A stretch of DNA of 64,000 bases from Pomacea canaliculata (taxonomy: Eukaryota > Mollusca > Gastropoda > Architaenioglossa > Ampullariidae). Numbering within the stretch: the first letter of the stretch is position 1; the number at the start of each line of letters is the position of its first letter. Positions 12,115-23,860 of this stretch are shown one piece after another. The position numbers and the translations under genes are program-made. A model generated the notes under the pieces. It saw nothing but the letters and a program-made list of their open reading frames with translations, was not told where the DNA came from and did not search any database. The stretch is taken from assembly GCF_003073045.1 (NCBI RefSeq), contig NC_037596.1, positions 7,521,416 through 7,585,415 of the forward strand. The letters run 5' to 3'.

Positions 12115-13201
12115 TGTTAAGTACCTGTGATTAGGAATAGGTAGGCAGGGATTATCGCCCTTACCCGTGTGTGAGTGTGGTTGCTTTGTCGTGGTTTGGC
12201 GTCATAACCCGACGTCATAATATGACGCAATTTAGATTCTACGTGGAGAAAAAAAGAAATTGAAAAGGAGCAGACGACAGAGAGAGAGAAGACAGGCGGT
12301 GAACTCAGTGAGAGAGGTACTGGATGCAAGTTTGGCTACAGGGACCGGTAAAAATTGAAGTAAGCTGCTTGCCTAGCCAAGGAACTTCTGAGGGACCCCC
12401 TAAGGTGAATGACGTGTGCAAGTGAAGTCCCTAACGACGGCAAGGCCTTCACAAAGGTGTTGTCCATGGCCAAGGGGGGAAAGAGCGAGTCCTCCAGTTA
12501 CTTCGTGTGTCGGGCGTCCAGAGCGGAGATCAATCCGTCGACGTCGTGAAGTGTTGTTCCGCGACCCTGGCATTGGGAATAGCAGTTTGGAGTGTGTACG
12601 TGGCAGCTACGGAGATCCTGGTGGAATGTGCATCTTAGTGTGTTTCGGAAGTGTGTAAGTGAACCTGTACGTTCCTCGTGGATTAGTGAGAGCGTTCTTG
12701 ACGCAGAGATTATGTCTTTCTTCGAGCGTCTCAGTGACACTGGTGGACAGTAACAGTAAGTGTTTTCAAACTTTCTACAAATTATCAGGCAGGCCATTTG
12801 TATTCTGGACCGAGTTCCAGAGCAGCGCTCCGTTTCTTGGTGCAAGACTGGTTGAGTTAGAAAAGTACTGTGGGAAGGTATTGATGAGTGACAGGGGAAT
12901 GCTGAATATCCTGTTTATTTGAGTTAGTTTTGAGAAAAGTTTGTGTAACTTCATTCTAGGTGTTAATCTTTATTTTGCTTTTTTGTGTGTATACGACCTG
13001 TTCTCATCTATCCACCAGGAGAGAGGATAAGTAAGAGCGAGAAGAAAAGGAAAGAAATCTTAAGGCAAAGATGACAGCACGCTATTTTCAGTAAAGATTA
13101 GACGAGAAGCCCATGGACAGATCGTTGTGCTTTATGTTGTTCGAATGCGCGTGAGCACCGCGTGTGAGGCGGTGACGTCAGTGTGTCACGTGGTCATGAC
13201 A
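12115..13201. mobile_element. Solo LTR of a retrotransposon (1087 bp)
   Basis: The element starts TGTTAAGTAC and ends GGTCATGACA (TG..CA ends, TGT/ACA inverted tips). It is flanked by the 5-bp direct repeat AACTC (12110-12114 and 13202-13206). The opposite palindrome arm (near 9108) has the uninterrupted site with one copy of AACTC, so the boundaries are exact. No protease, reverse transcriptase or integrase frame lies inside, and there is no second LTR in the window, hence a solo LTR. Family (Gypsy, BEL or other) not assigned. Another non-coding element with 5-bp duplications is the alternative. Confidence 0.75.
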
Positions 13202-13253
13202 AACTCCCGCTAGCACAAAGCAAACTGAGCGAAACATCGGGCAATGTGTAGAT

Positions 13254-13452
13254 CAGACCGGGGCAAAGGCCGGCCCACGGGCCGGATGCGGCCCGCCTCC
13301 TGTCTCTGATCGGCCCGCCCGCTGGCCCGTCCCCATTATATATACTTTACATACAGTATTGGGTAAAACTGAGTTAACTATATTAGTCCGGCCCTCTAAA
13401 ACCATCCCAATTTCTCATGCGGCCCCTTGGGAAAATTAATTGCCCACCTCTG
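13254..13452. mobile_element. hAT-type MITE (199 bp) with 8-bp target-site duplication
   Basis: The ends CAGACCGGGGCAAAGG and, reverse-complemented, CAGAGGTGGGCAATTA form short imperfect inverted repeats of the CAG..GGGCAA kind known for hAT elements. The element is rich in GGCCGG/GCGGCCC near both ends. A perfect 8-bp duplication GTGTAGAT flanks it (13246-13253, 13453-13460), and the empty octamer is present in the other arm at 9062-9069. It has no coding capacity and would be mobilised by an hAT transposase elsewhere. Confidence 0.88.
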
Positions 13453-13460
13453 GTGTAGAT

Positions 13461-14082
13461 GGAGCTTGGAAGCAGTCAGGATGCCCGTGAGTGCGGGCAA
13501 GTCTCGCCTTGTGGAAGATTTGAAGGGAAAGGTCCATTGTGAAACTGCTGCTGTTCCCTCCCCTTCCTGTCCACCCAACATGCTTGTCAATATGATAATG
13601 TATGCAATGTATTTTGTTGATTGACATTGATACATGCTAGCGACAGTTACAACAGGTCTTGGGGAACTCTTTCAAGTGAATTTCCCTCAAGATTGTCTGT
13701 GTGTGTGTGTGAGTTACTTCCCCAGTAACTAGGAAACACTTGAGGACCATGACAATGGTAGGCTTGTTCTCTATGCTGAGGTCACTAACGACATGCTTCT
13801 GCTTAAAGTAAATGAATAAGAAAAAAATGTATAGATTATTCGTCAATGGTGATGTCAAAGAATTAGAGATTTTTACATTTTAGCTATTGATGATTTTTAA
13901 AATAATGAACAAATACCAAAAGAAATTATAAGGACGATTAGAAAGACAATCAATCTCTCACTCAGTACAGACAGAAAGACGCCGAACATCGTCAACAGTT
14001 TTAATTCCCAATCTCCTTACTTTAATGGTGTTCGTCTTTTCACATAACCTTTTCCAAAATATTAAAGTGCATCACCGCTTGC
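13461..14082. repeat. Inner arm of palindrome I and ICK exon-2 tail remnant
   Basis: Positions 13461-13720 are the inverted counterpart of 8790-9060. On the minus strand 13750-13806 matches the tail of the ICK-1 exon 2 and its 3' flank (AAGCAGAAGCATGTCGTTAG), but the cysteine part is gone. Positions 13810-14082 are AT-rich and form the 3' side of ICK-2. No intact gene. Confidence 0.6.
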
Positions 14083-14611
14083 TCAAGCAGATAGTTCAGG
14101 ATTCAAACAGTATTGAAAAGGTGTATACCAATCTCGACGCTTTGGAAGACACAGCAAACCATGGCAGCATTGAGAGTCCATGAAACACTTCTCTTTATGA
14201 GCAATGCACTGATATACGTATAGACCAAACACACACACACGAACGTAAATACAGAGCGATAAAAACACACGTACAAACACACAGATAAACTACACGTTAA
14301 TACTAGTAACAGTAACAGTAAGTATTCATATTCACATCGCATCATTTTGCTTGCACAATTAACCCTTTACCTTCCACACAGAATGTGACATTGGGGGCGA
14401 CATTAACACCAGACTCCCTGGACTCCACCCCTCACCTATCCTGACATCAATATACTCATTGAACTTGATCTGTATCCTCCCGTCCACTTACCTGTGTCGG
14501 CGTGATTTCCAAGGCCTGAGCGTCCTGAGCGACGTCAATGTCATCAGCGGGTACAGCGACTACAGCGACAACAAGCAGCAGCATCACCAGCAGCTGCAGC
14601 AACAGCCTCAT
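14083..14611 (-). CDS. ICK-2: secreted six-cysteine cystine-knot peptide precursor (2 coding exons)
   Basis: The minus-strand gene has exon 1 at 14611-14492 (40 codons; signal peptide plus acidic pro-segment), bounded by a CTTCAG acceptor just before ATG and CAG|GTAAG. Exon 2 is 14208-14083, after TATATCAG, ending in TGA. Phase is 0 at the junction, and the predicted precursor has 81 residues. Cysteines follow C-x6-C-x5-CC-x4-C-x13-C (framework VI/VII), with a 7-residue tail. The intron is 283 nt. Exon 1 is nearly identical to that of ICK-1 (Ala for Asp early in the pro-segment). Exon 2 instead resembles the ICK-3 exon, including 3' flank (GAGCAAGCGGTG). The gene lies head-to-head with A2, 3.0 kb away. 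A secreted knottin of toxin or defence type is likely; the target is unknown. Confidence 0.78.
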
Positions 14612-15190
14612 CTGAAGGAAAGAAGCGGTTGGAAATAAACAATCAGCGGACAACTAGAGTTGACACAGTACACGTCACCTAAGCTACAGGTGGAGACGAC
14701 TGTCCACAGAAACAGCACGATCGCCACAAACATCATCGTCATCGCCGTTAATATTATCACCATAGTGATCGCATTCATTCACCTACTAAACTATTACAAC
14801 AACTGCACACACCTGTGTATATATATAGATACCTTCATACATACATACACATATACAGGCCTGTAATTTCACAAGATAGACACAGCACCTACCTTTGCAG
14901 GTGGTAATGTCGGAGAGGTAGAGTGCAGTTTCTTGTAAAGTGAACAGCAGCAACTGACTAAACCGATAATTTCTTGAAGAGACACACGTCATGTCACGTG
15001 ATCGCTGTCACCGTGACGCTCAAGTATGAGATATGTCGCCGTCGTTATCACTAGGTAAGATAGTTCTCCAAACGCTGAGTTTTTTGTTGGATGTAAATGT
15101 AACCTGAAGGTGTGAAGGTGTCGACTGATTAGTGTGGGAGAGCGGCGACTCTTACTTTGATGTAGCGGCCTCACTGACCTGCTCCACTCG
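14612..15190 (-). promoter_or_regulatory. Promoter, leader exon and first intron of ICK-2
   Basis: Inverted copy of 5950-6533. It holds the leader-exon donor (CTTTGCAGGTGGTAAT region near 14895), the composite CACGTG/ACGTCAT block at 14982-15003 and the outer block to 15190. Conservation in both arms and in partial copies elsewhere suggests function or recent copying; these two cannot be separated by eye. Confidence 0.5.
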
Positions 15191-17655
15191 TATAATGACT
15201 AAACATAAGGCTGAGAAAATGGTTGTTGTGATTGTAGCCAAGGGATCTTTCTTTAGGTGATCGACGTGTTGTATTGTCTATCATATAAATACAATATATA
15301 TATATATGCATATTTTATTAGATTTATGTAAATATATCTTATAGAAGTCGATATGTATTACGACTATATAATGAACAATGTATCACTTACCAAAATCGCA
15401 AAATAAATAAATAAACATGCCCCGTAATAAGGGTCATCTTCCAAACATAACATACTGCCTTCAATTAATTTGAATAAATATTTTCGATTTTGGGTTGAAT
15501 TAATTAGAAACTGGTTAGTCATAGCTTGTCAAAAATATCTTGAAAACTATTTTCAGATGAAGCAAGCGCTCAATCAGTAAAAACTAAAGCATGAAGTTCT
15601 AAGGTTGAAGCAGCAAATTGTAAAAGCTGAGATATCTTGATGTTATTTTGTTGACACCTTACAGAGGATAACAAAACATTTTCTCAAAAATAGAAACTGT
15701 GAAGAAAGGTCAGACGCTCATGAAAATCATACATACATGGAGAGTGCAGTCTGTATACATTTAAAGGAAGAGAATGTAGACATGACAAACAAGAGAGTTA
15801 TGTCTCCAAATACTTCATTTCGCCAAACGGGATCTGAACCCTGTGGCTTATACCGTAAAGAAACATGTGCAATGCCCATGTAATGTTTGCTTTACACATA
15901 CATTCATATCAACGGATTTTCAAACTGACCTCTTGATTCAGGTTGAACAGGTTCAACAAGACAATATTATGACCAGAAAGGGAATCTCCGTTTAAAAAGA
16001 AAGGCTTAGAACTTCTTGTCACCTGTCTAGTTTACACACTTCACCTGCTCTGAATATCGAGGTAAGCCTGACAAAGCCCACGTCTTACAAACACATTCTA
16101 TATCTATTTTTTTAGACGCTTGAAGTTTGTGAACACTTTTTTATTGGTAAGATGCTAATCATTTACTTGTTTTTCTTACTTCAAACGCGGAAGTTTTTCG
16201 ATTGTGAGTGACTCAGCCGCCAAGCACACTCCATGATGCCGCCATCATTTTTAACACACTCGCCAACTATGTATCATCGAGGGCGATGAAAGGTTAGTAA
16301 TAAAACCTATGTGGTAATAATAGTAGTAATACTTATCTCCGCGGCCTTCCGAGAACACCGAAGAGTGAATGTTTCATGTAAAGTTCGTGACATTTCAAAT
16401 GGCGACAATTGAAACTCGTGAGGATTTCTACTCATCTGGTAATTCCCACCTGACTAGCTTGAGTGAACAGGTGTAATCGCTTGGCGGGACCAATACACCT
16501 GTTGATAAGTCATTATAGTGTATGAGGATTGTCTTTTACAGTCCTGACACCTCTTTGTTTCATGACTCCACGCTTATTTGCAAAGATAAACCGCCAAGAA
16601 CTCTCTCTCTCTAAATGTTGCTGTCTCTCTCACTACATGTTGCTAGCTCTGTCTCTCTCTCCCACTCTGTTACTAACTCTATCTCTTCCCATTCTATGTT
16701 ACTAACTCTCTGTCTTGCTCTTTCTACCACTTAATGTTGCTAACTCTGTATCTGTCTTACACTCCGTTGCTCCATTCTTCTCTCCATTCCTATCGTATGT
16801 TACTAACTCTGTCTCTGTCTTACACTCCGTTGCTAACACTCTCTCCATTCGTACTGTGTGTTACTAACTCTGTCTTGCTCTCTCCCCCTCTATGTTACTT
16901 TCTCTCTCTCATTCCATGTTTTAAACTCTCTCTCTCCGTCTCTCCCACTCTCTGTTGCCGACTCTCTGTCTCTATAGTAACACAGGTGACAAACACTGTG
17001 ACACTATCAACTAACACACTGGTGTAACATGTCACAATTGTGGAATGGTTAGTGACAAGAGCTGCCTGTAAAACAATACCTCCTCATCCTTTCAAAAGAA
17101 CAAACGAAAGCAATCACTCTACTGCATTCAAAAGCTTTAATTTTTCAGTTTTCTTTTATGATGTTAATTTTTACATCAGGCAACGATTGTAGACATTATA
17201 ACCCACATGGTATATAACTTGCAAGAGATGTAGAATGTTGACTATCTCACATCAGACGATGTGACATAAGATTCTCTAAAGAGTTTACCTGAGTAGAAAG
17301 AACAAAGCAGGTTATTTTTCCGAGAAAAAGTGATTTTAATGCCCTATAGTTAACGTACGAAAGTTTTCCTGATCATTTACCTAATTTTATTTATCAGTTT
17401 TCTTCGTACTTTATATTCGTATTCTATCCTTAAAGTCAAAATACCTATTACTTGAAATGAAAAAAATATTAACATATTACAATTTTTTTAGAGTTAAAAA
17501 TAGTCACATGAAACTTGTTCTGTCTACTGTAGACTACTGCACCTCTCTTCTTACTGTATCTCGTATTACAAATACTCATTATTATTACTTATTTCATTGC
17601 AGGCCTCCTCCAGACGACAGATCGAGACGAAATTTGTGGATGAAGAGATCACGTG
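15191..17655. other. 5' flank of A2: promoter block, minisatellite, leader exon
   Basis: The flank is the inverted counterpart of the A1 flank. It carries the B-box-like segment near 15830-15845, the promoter block 16120-16560 with AGTGACTCAGC (AP-1-like, near 16206) and CATGATGCCGCCATCATT (near 16231), then a C/T-rich minisatellite (16590-16990). After that come AT-rich intron sequence, an acceptor CATTGCAG and an untranslated piece 17603-17655. The stop TGA of the leader frame overlaps the start codon as TGATG. Confidence 0.5.
16590..16990. repeat. CT-rich minisatellite (GTTACTAACTCTGTCTCT-type units)
   Basis: Imperfect units of roughly 30-50 bp contain a TGTTACTAACTCT or TGTTGCTAACTCT core followed by CTCT runs. 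The same array is present inverted at 62750-63140 and shortened at 4440-4600, so it predates the duplications. Open frames here are Leu/Ser-rich artefacts. Confidence 0.8.
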
Positions 17656-20600
17656 ATGGACAACTTAACACAGGCTCAGCATGATGATCCACAGGACTCC
17701 AGTCTTCCAGAAGGCGCGGTGTTGCTGAACTCAGCTTCTGAGGCCGGTAACTGGGATCTGGTCAGAGATGTCATCTCCGATGCTGACGTCTCACCCAGCG
17801 ACATCAGACAGTCTTTTCTCTTACAGAAACTGGAGTCTGCGACTGTTGATCATCATCTTGTCAGAGACATTCTCAAGGAAATATTTTCAAGCGAAGCAAG
17901 TGTTCAGACGATGAAAAGCATCGCCCAAGATGTTTTCATAAAAGCGGCTCACTGTGACAACTGGGAATTCCTGATTGATTTTCTCCTGACGACTGAATCC
18001 TTGTTTGATGACGAGACCACCCTGCTGTCAGTAATTCGACTGATGGCTTCAAGTCAGATGCTTCAGGCAAACCCTTTCCTACATATGGACGTTTTTACTG
18101 CACTGTGGAAACATGCAAATCAGAAGATTATCGACAGCAAAGACAAGAGTGTTCAAAACACCTTGGTACAGATGGCGGCGAAACTCAACATGTGGTCACG
18201 TGTCTGTGACCTTCTCGTCACCAAACCGGACCTCAACCTCCTCGACAGGGAAGGTCTGTCAGTCCTACACAGACTGGTCATGTGTCCTGACAGCAGGCTC
18301 GACTCTCTTATTCCGGTTCTTCTGGAAAATGGCGCCGACGTCCACATCAAGACCAAAAAAGAGACACAATCTTGCACCTGACTGCAAAACATCAAAAGAT
18401 CACAAAATCAGATCCGCCTTTACACCTGCCTGACAGCAAAGACCAGGATAAACGAGAGCAGGCTAAGACAAAGATTTTGGAAGAATATCGCAGTCAATGT
18501 GCTGAGTCCAAGCGTCAGTTACTAGCAAAGCTGATTAGTTCTTGTCAGAATTTAGACGATCAAGATGACTTAGGGAACACGGCGATGATTGTGGCTGCAA
18601 AAACCGACAACTGGGAGTTTATGAAACTACTTCTGGAACATGGAGCCCGTGCTGATATTGTTGACTTGTATCAAAGATCAGTGCTGCATATACTTGCTAC
18701 CAAACAATCATTTACAGATGCCTTGGCGTGTAGAAACCTTGTAACTCTCTGTTTGAGTAGATGGGCTGAGGTGAACAGCCGAGAGGTGTACGGGAATTCA
18801 GTGCTTCACCTAACTGTGCAGTCCAGACACTGGATTTTGTTTGAACTGCTGATAGATTGTGGAGCAGAGCCTGGACATGTAGATAGTGAAGGCTACAACG
18901 TTTTCCACAGACTGGCCCTAACTGAAGGAGAAAACACAGAAAACATATGTTTTTTGTTTTCACTGTTGTGCTTGAGATATTCCTACCTAGATACTTTGTG
19001 TCGAGCGGGTTACACAGTGTTGCACATGGCTGCGAGTCAGCAGAACTGGACACTCGTCAGACACCTTGTGCATCTCGGGGCCAACATAAATCTTTATAAT
19101 AAAGATGGCTTCACTGTTTTACACATCGTTGCCATGACGACTACTTGTACTCGGAAAGGCGAGCAAAATGTAACCAATGAATCAATCGAGAACGACCAAA
19201 CAGAGTTATTATCTGTCGTCGATCTTCTCATCGAAAAAGGAGCTGACATTGAGATATGCTGTTCGAAAGGGGACACGGCGCTCCATCTGGTGGCCAAACG
19301 GGAAAACTGGATCATGGTCAGCTACTTGATTCAAAGGGGAGCAAACTTGAATGCGATGGACAGCAAGGGTTTGCATGTAGTTCAACGACTCATTCAGAGC
19401 AGAACTGAGACCTCGAACGGTCTTCTGCTTTTTCGTCTTCTTTATGAAAAAGGTTCTTTAAGCAGCGTGCAGACTTCATCTAACGATTCGGTTCTTCACC
19501 TTGCTGCCCGACACGAGAAGTGGACGTTTGTTGACCACATTCTGAGTCACCAGGGGGGAAATGTGGACGAGCTGGACAGCGAGGGTTTCAGCGTCCTCCA
19601 CAGAATGACCGTCAGCAAAGGGAGAACATTCAAGGAAGGATGGCGGTGCTCTTATGTCAGGTCTATTGTGGGGACGTCTGCAGCTCTTGACAAATATCAA
19701 ACTGTACTTTTCATCCATCGGGCTGCTGCTGCTGGAAATATCGATGCTGTAGATGTATTGCTCAACAGCTTTGATGATGTCAACAGCACAGACTGTAACG
19801 GTTTCACACTTCTACACAAAGTGTCCCAGTGCTGTTCGTCATCGTCAGTGGCTGTCATTCGAGGTCTTCTCATTAAAGGAGCAGATATAGACAAGAGATG
19901 TCCAGGTGGGGATACAGCACTTCAGTTGGCGGCTAAGAGTGGTAACTGGCTGAATGTCATACACTTAGCACAGTCTGGAGCGAGAATATATTCCCTTGAC
20001 CACCAAGGAATGTCTGTCTTACATCGACTTATTCAGTATCTACACCTGTATTTGAAATCGCCCGAGAACATTTTAACCGAAGAAAGTCTCGACGTCTTAC
20101 TATTTATTTTTACCCAAAATGTGTTGACTAATCAAAAAGATCTCCATGGCAACACTTTTCTGCATCTGGCTGTCACCCATAAACAGTGGCACTTGGCAGT
20201 AGGGTTGTTAACCAGAGGTGCGTCGCTCGGTGAACGAGATTCAGAGGGATACACAACATTGCACATACTTGCCCAGATGCAGCCTTGCCCTAAAGATGAG
20301 ATGGAAACCTGCAGCCTCTTGAAAATGCGTTACAGTCATCTAGACATCCTTGATTTCATCGACGGAAGAGTTTTTATCGACGCTCGTGATCCCTATGGTA
20401 ACACAGCTCTTTTGTTGTCGGCGGAAAACAACAACTGGGACATCTTCCAAAAGCTGTTATTGAAAGGCGCAAATCCTTGTGTAAAAAGCTGCAACGGCGT
20501 AACACTTCTGCATCTTCTGGCGAAAGCAGCATGGAGTAACGATGGACGGGGGAGTGAAGGTTTGCTTTGCCAACTTCTTAAAAACCTGATCTTACAGAAT

Positions 20601-22532
20601 CTTGATGTCAGTGCGCGAGACCCAGAAGGCAACACGCCGATACAAGTTGCTGCTAAGCACGGGAACATGGACATGGTGGACCGGCTCTTGGAGTTTCACG
20701 ACAACGTCCATGAGACTGACAGCGAGGGCTTCACCTTGTTGTCGAGAGTCGCTCAGAGCTTGTCTCCCAGATGTGAGGTCATCGCCTGGCGCCTTTCTCG
20801 TATGGAAACACATTCCTCAATAGCAAAGTGTTTTATTCAAGACATTTACTTTCAAGATGAGTGTGGGATTCAAAAGGAACTTTTGCTTCAGCTATTTTCA
20901 ATGAAAACAATTGATAAATTTGCACACGTACATTTAGAGGGCAGATCGTTACTGCAGCTTGCGGTCGCGGGAAGACTGTGGAGATCAGTTGAAAAGCTAC
21001 TTGAAGATGGAGCATACACTGACCCTGAGCCTCTTCTGGGAGAATCTGTTTTTCATGGTTTTGCAGACTGGGCCCTTATCGCGGGAAATGATGATATGGT
21101 AATGCACCTGATGCCTAGCGGAACCCTGAACATAAACACACGTGACATCAATGGTGACACTCCACTAAACATCCTGGCAAAACATCGTCTTTGGGATTGG
21201 ATACATCACTTTGTGGAGCTTGGAGCGGATGTCAACATGGCCGACAGCGAAGGGTGGACAGTACTTCACCAGCTATCCATGTTAAGTGAGTACCAGATGG
21301 AAGTGAGAGTTAAGAAATCCAGTTTATTAAAATTATGTTGTGATAATGGCGCAAATATCAACGTGACCGGCGGTCCGAACAACAGAACGGCTGTACAGAT
21401 GGCGCTGGACAGAAATGCGTGGACTATTTTCTGGTATCTGATACAATTAGGAGCACAACAAGACTGGACCGAAAATGAAAAACATTGGATTCTTAGAAAT
21501 GTGGATCGTTTACCAAAAAACTGTGCTCTGAATGATAATCTGACAGTTTTCATAAGGTGTCTGATAGAACAAAGCTCAAATCGTACTTTAGTTCACGACA
21601 TAGCAAGTCACTCAACCGTGATGTATGCTTTACAAACCTGTTTATGCTCTTCTAAATGGCGCGTGGCCAAAGTAATAGTTGAATGTACTTCTGAAACGGA
21701 AATGAACGACTTGATGGCTGAGAGGACTTTGATACATAAAATGGTGATGAGTTACAGAAAGAAAGATCACGTGATCTGGGTTTCTCTGCTGGATGCGTTG
21801 CTTGAACGAGGCGTTGACATCAACAGTCGAGACAGTGACGGAGAAACCGTGTTGACGTATGACGCGGTTCTACAGAGCCTTGTGGACCACAACACACCGG
21901 ACTCACTCTTCAGAGTTTTGCTCCAGCGAGGTATCAGCCCCTTACATGTAGACAGCAATGGATGCTCCTTGCTTGAATATGTAATCAATCATGTCCCATA
22001 TATGTTAACAGCAGTTATCTCCCTTTTGGAACTAGGACTGGTCTCCCGTCAGAATCACGATGAAGATGAAGATGACGATGAAGATTCAGCCTCACTGACA
22101 AGACTGGCAGTTGTAAACAAAAACATTCCTGTTTTGAAAATCCTGATTGAATGCGACGTCAGCTGTAACTCCGAGCTCCGAGCCCTCAACGCCGAGTATC
22201 AGATGAAAAAAGCCCGAGAGGCCGAGAGGAACGAACCCTCAGAAGGCCTCGAACAAATCTGCTTGATTCTGGAGCAGGCAGCCACTCAGCCCCGATCTCT
22301 GCAGTCTCTCTGTCGGGTCGCCGTGTGTCGCTGTATACCGTGGGGACTGAGCAGAGGAGACATGGTTCAGTCCCTCCCCATTCCGAAAGTGGTGCAAAAC
22401 TATCTGCTGTTTGCTGATGATATCTCTCATCCTGATGTACAGGCAGGACTTAACGAGGAGGCCACACAGATCCTTCACACTGTTGGTGACGATGATGATT
22501 ATGATCAGGACGATGACGACGACAATTTTTGA
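17656..22532 (+). pseudogene. A2: giant ankyrin-SOCS box protein, one frameshift
   Basis: The ATG is at 17656. Without the shift the product would be about 1625 residues. At 18355-18361 the run ACCAAAAAAGAG lacks one base relative to A1 and A3 (ACCAAAAAGGGAG), ending the first frame at 18381 after 233 good codons; the remaining 1380 or so codons are open to 22532. Some 17 ankyrin double-repeat modules fill the protein. The C-terminus has a SOCS box (about 22284-22425): a BC-box SLQSLCRVAV (22296-22325) and a Cul5-box LPIP (22374-22385), followed by YLLFADD and an acidic Asp-rich end. The family is the ASB-like receptors of ElonginB/C-Cullin5 ligases, though vertebrate ASBs are far shorter. 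The shift may be a real null allele, a homopolymer base-calling error or, less likely, recoding. Confidence 0.85.
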
Positions 22533-23744
22533 GGGACGTGCTCTACACATAAAGCTAACTCTGATGCAGTTTTTGTGTCTTCCGATCGTGTGCGACTTCT
22601 TCAGACAGGACCAGGCAGTTTGTATGTACTACAAATTTGAGAAACAAAACCTGTTTTCTACATCGTAGTACAGCGTATTGGGTCCGTTCAAACTGCTATT
22701 TGTTTCGTTTCTTTCATCATCCACCTTCGTGAACTACTTGCTATGAAGTTACTGTTGTAAACTCCAAAGTCAGTGTTTGATTCTAGGAAATCTTTAAAAA
22801 TTCTCAACTAAGCCGCTCTCGAGATGTCCATTGACAGAACACACCGATTACTTATCCTTTTCTTTAAAAAAAATTTATGTTGAACTCATGAAAATACAAA
22901 ATTAAAGCAGCATTACATCTGTATTAGAATAATTTGTTGTTCACACTGTCAACACCATCGCTAAATGATGTATGTAACATGAACACTATAGAGACTGCGT
23001 GGAATTTCTCTTTGACTTTTTTTTTTTTGCTTTATCTCTTTTGATAAATATGCAAATAAATATTAATATAATATTGATATTTCAATAGTTTGATAAATCG
23101 ATGTATATCAAAATAGATATATTGCTTCATATATTCTAATGATCTTAGAGAAACTATGCGCACATATTTTAGTGATTATGAAGGTACCCATAATGCTATA
23201 GTACTTTTTCACATACTTCCTTTTGCAATAACATGTTAGTCTCAGCTCTTGTTCTTGTTATTTGGTTCTTTTTTGTGTTTTCTGTATTTGATTTTATTCC
23301 TCGTTAGTATTCTTTCTTTAATTCTTTTATAGTTCATATGTTATTTGTTTGTTTTCCTGTCCCTCGTATGCTGTCATAAGTGATTACCTTATTGAGACAA
23401 TCTGATGAAAACGGCAGATGAATGCATCCACACAAACGATGAAAATCGTTAGGACGGCGAAGAGGAAGACGAGGACAAAGACATGTTTCCAGAACTCATC
23501 TCATCCCGGAAGTCATCGCTAATGGCGGTGTGACAGTCGTGGATGTGGGGTAGTCTCAACTCTTGCAAAAACCGTTATCTGCCACAGAGGTTGCTAACAG
23601 CTTCTATGTCACAACTATTCTCAATCGAAGAAAACACTCAAACAGCTGACACTTTATTCAAAGATGCGAGTGTTACGTTTTAGTACACGTTAGTAAACGA
23701 ACACAAAAATATAACTGCTAGTTCTTTCTCTCCACTTCAATGAT
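22533..23744. other. 3' flank of A2 (intergenic)
   Basis: No gene. A possible poly(A) signal ATTAAA at 22901-22906 is kept in the mirrored A3 flank. The rest is AT-rich and mirrored at 56128-57445. Confidence 0.5.
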
Positions 23745-23860
23745 AACATAATGACGTCAATACCTAATTTCGTAACATAATGACGTCAATACCTCATTTC
23801 GTAACATAATGACGTCAATACCTCATTTCGTAACATAATGACGTCAATACCTCATTTCGT
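23745..23860 (+). repeat. Tandem array, 4 x 29 bp, each with a full TGACGTCA CRE
   Basis: Four head-to-tail units begin AACATAATGACGTCAATACC and end TCATTTCGT, differing at one base in the first unit. Each contains the palindromic cAMP-response element TGACGTCA, the binding site of CREB/ATF factors. The array lies 1.9 kb upstream of the B1 start and is mirrored at the same distance upstream of B3. An enhancer role is inferred. Confidence 0.85.

Noticed and set aside
16734..17027. Leu/Ser/Thr-rich open frame resembling a membrane protein
   Set aside because: It is a translation of the CT-rich minisatellite; the mirrored array gives the same artefact.
23745..23860. CRISPR-like array
   Set aside because: Units are contiguous without spacers and the genome is eukaryotic; this is a tandem repeat.
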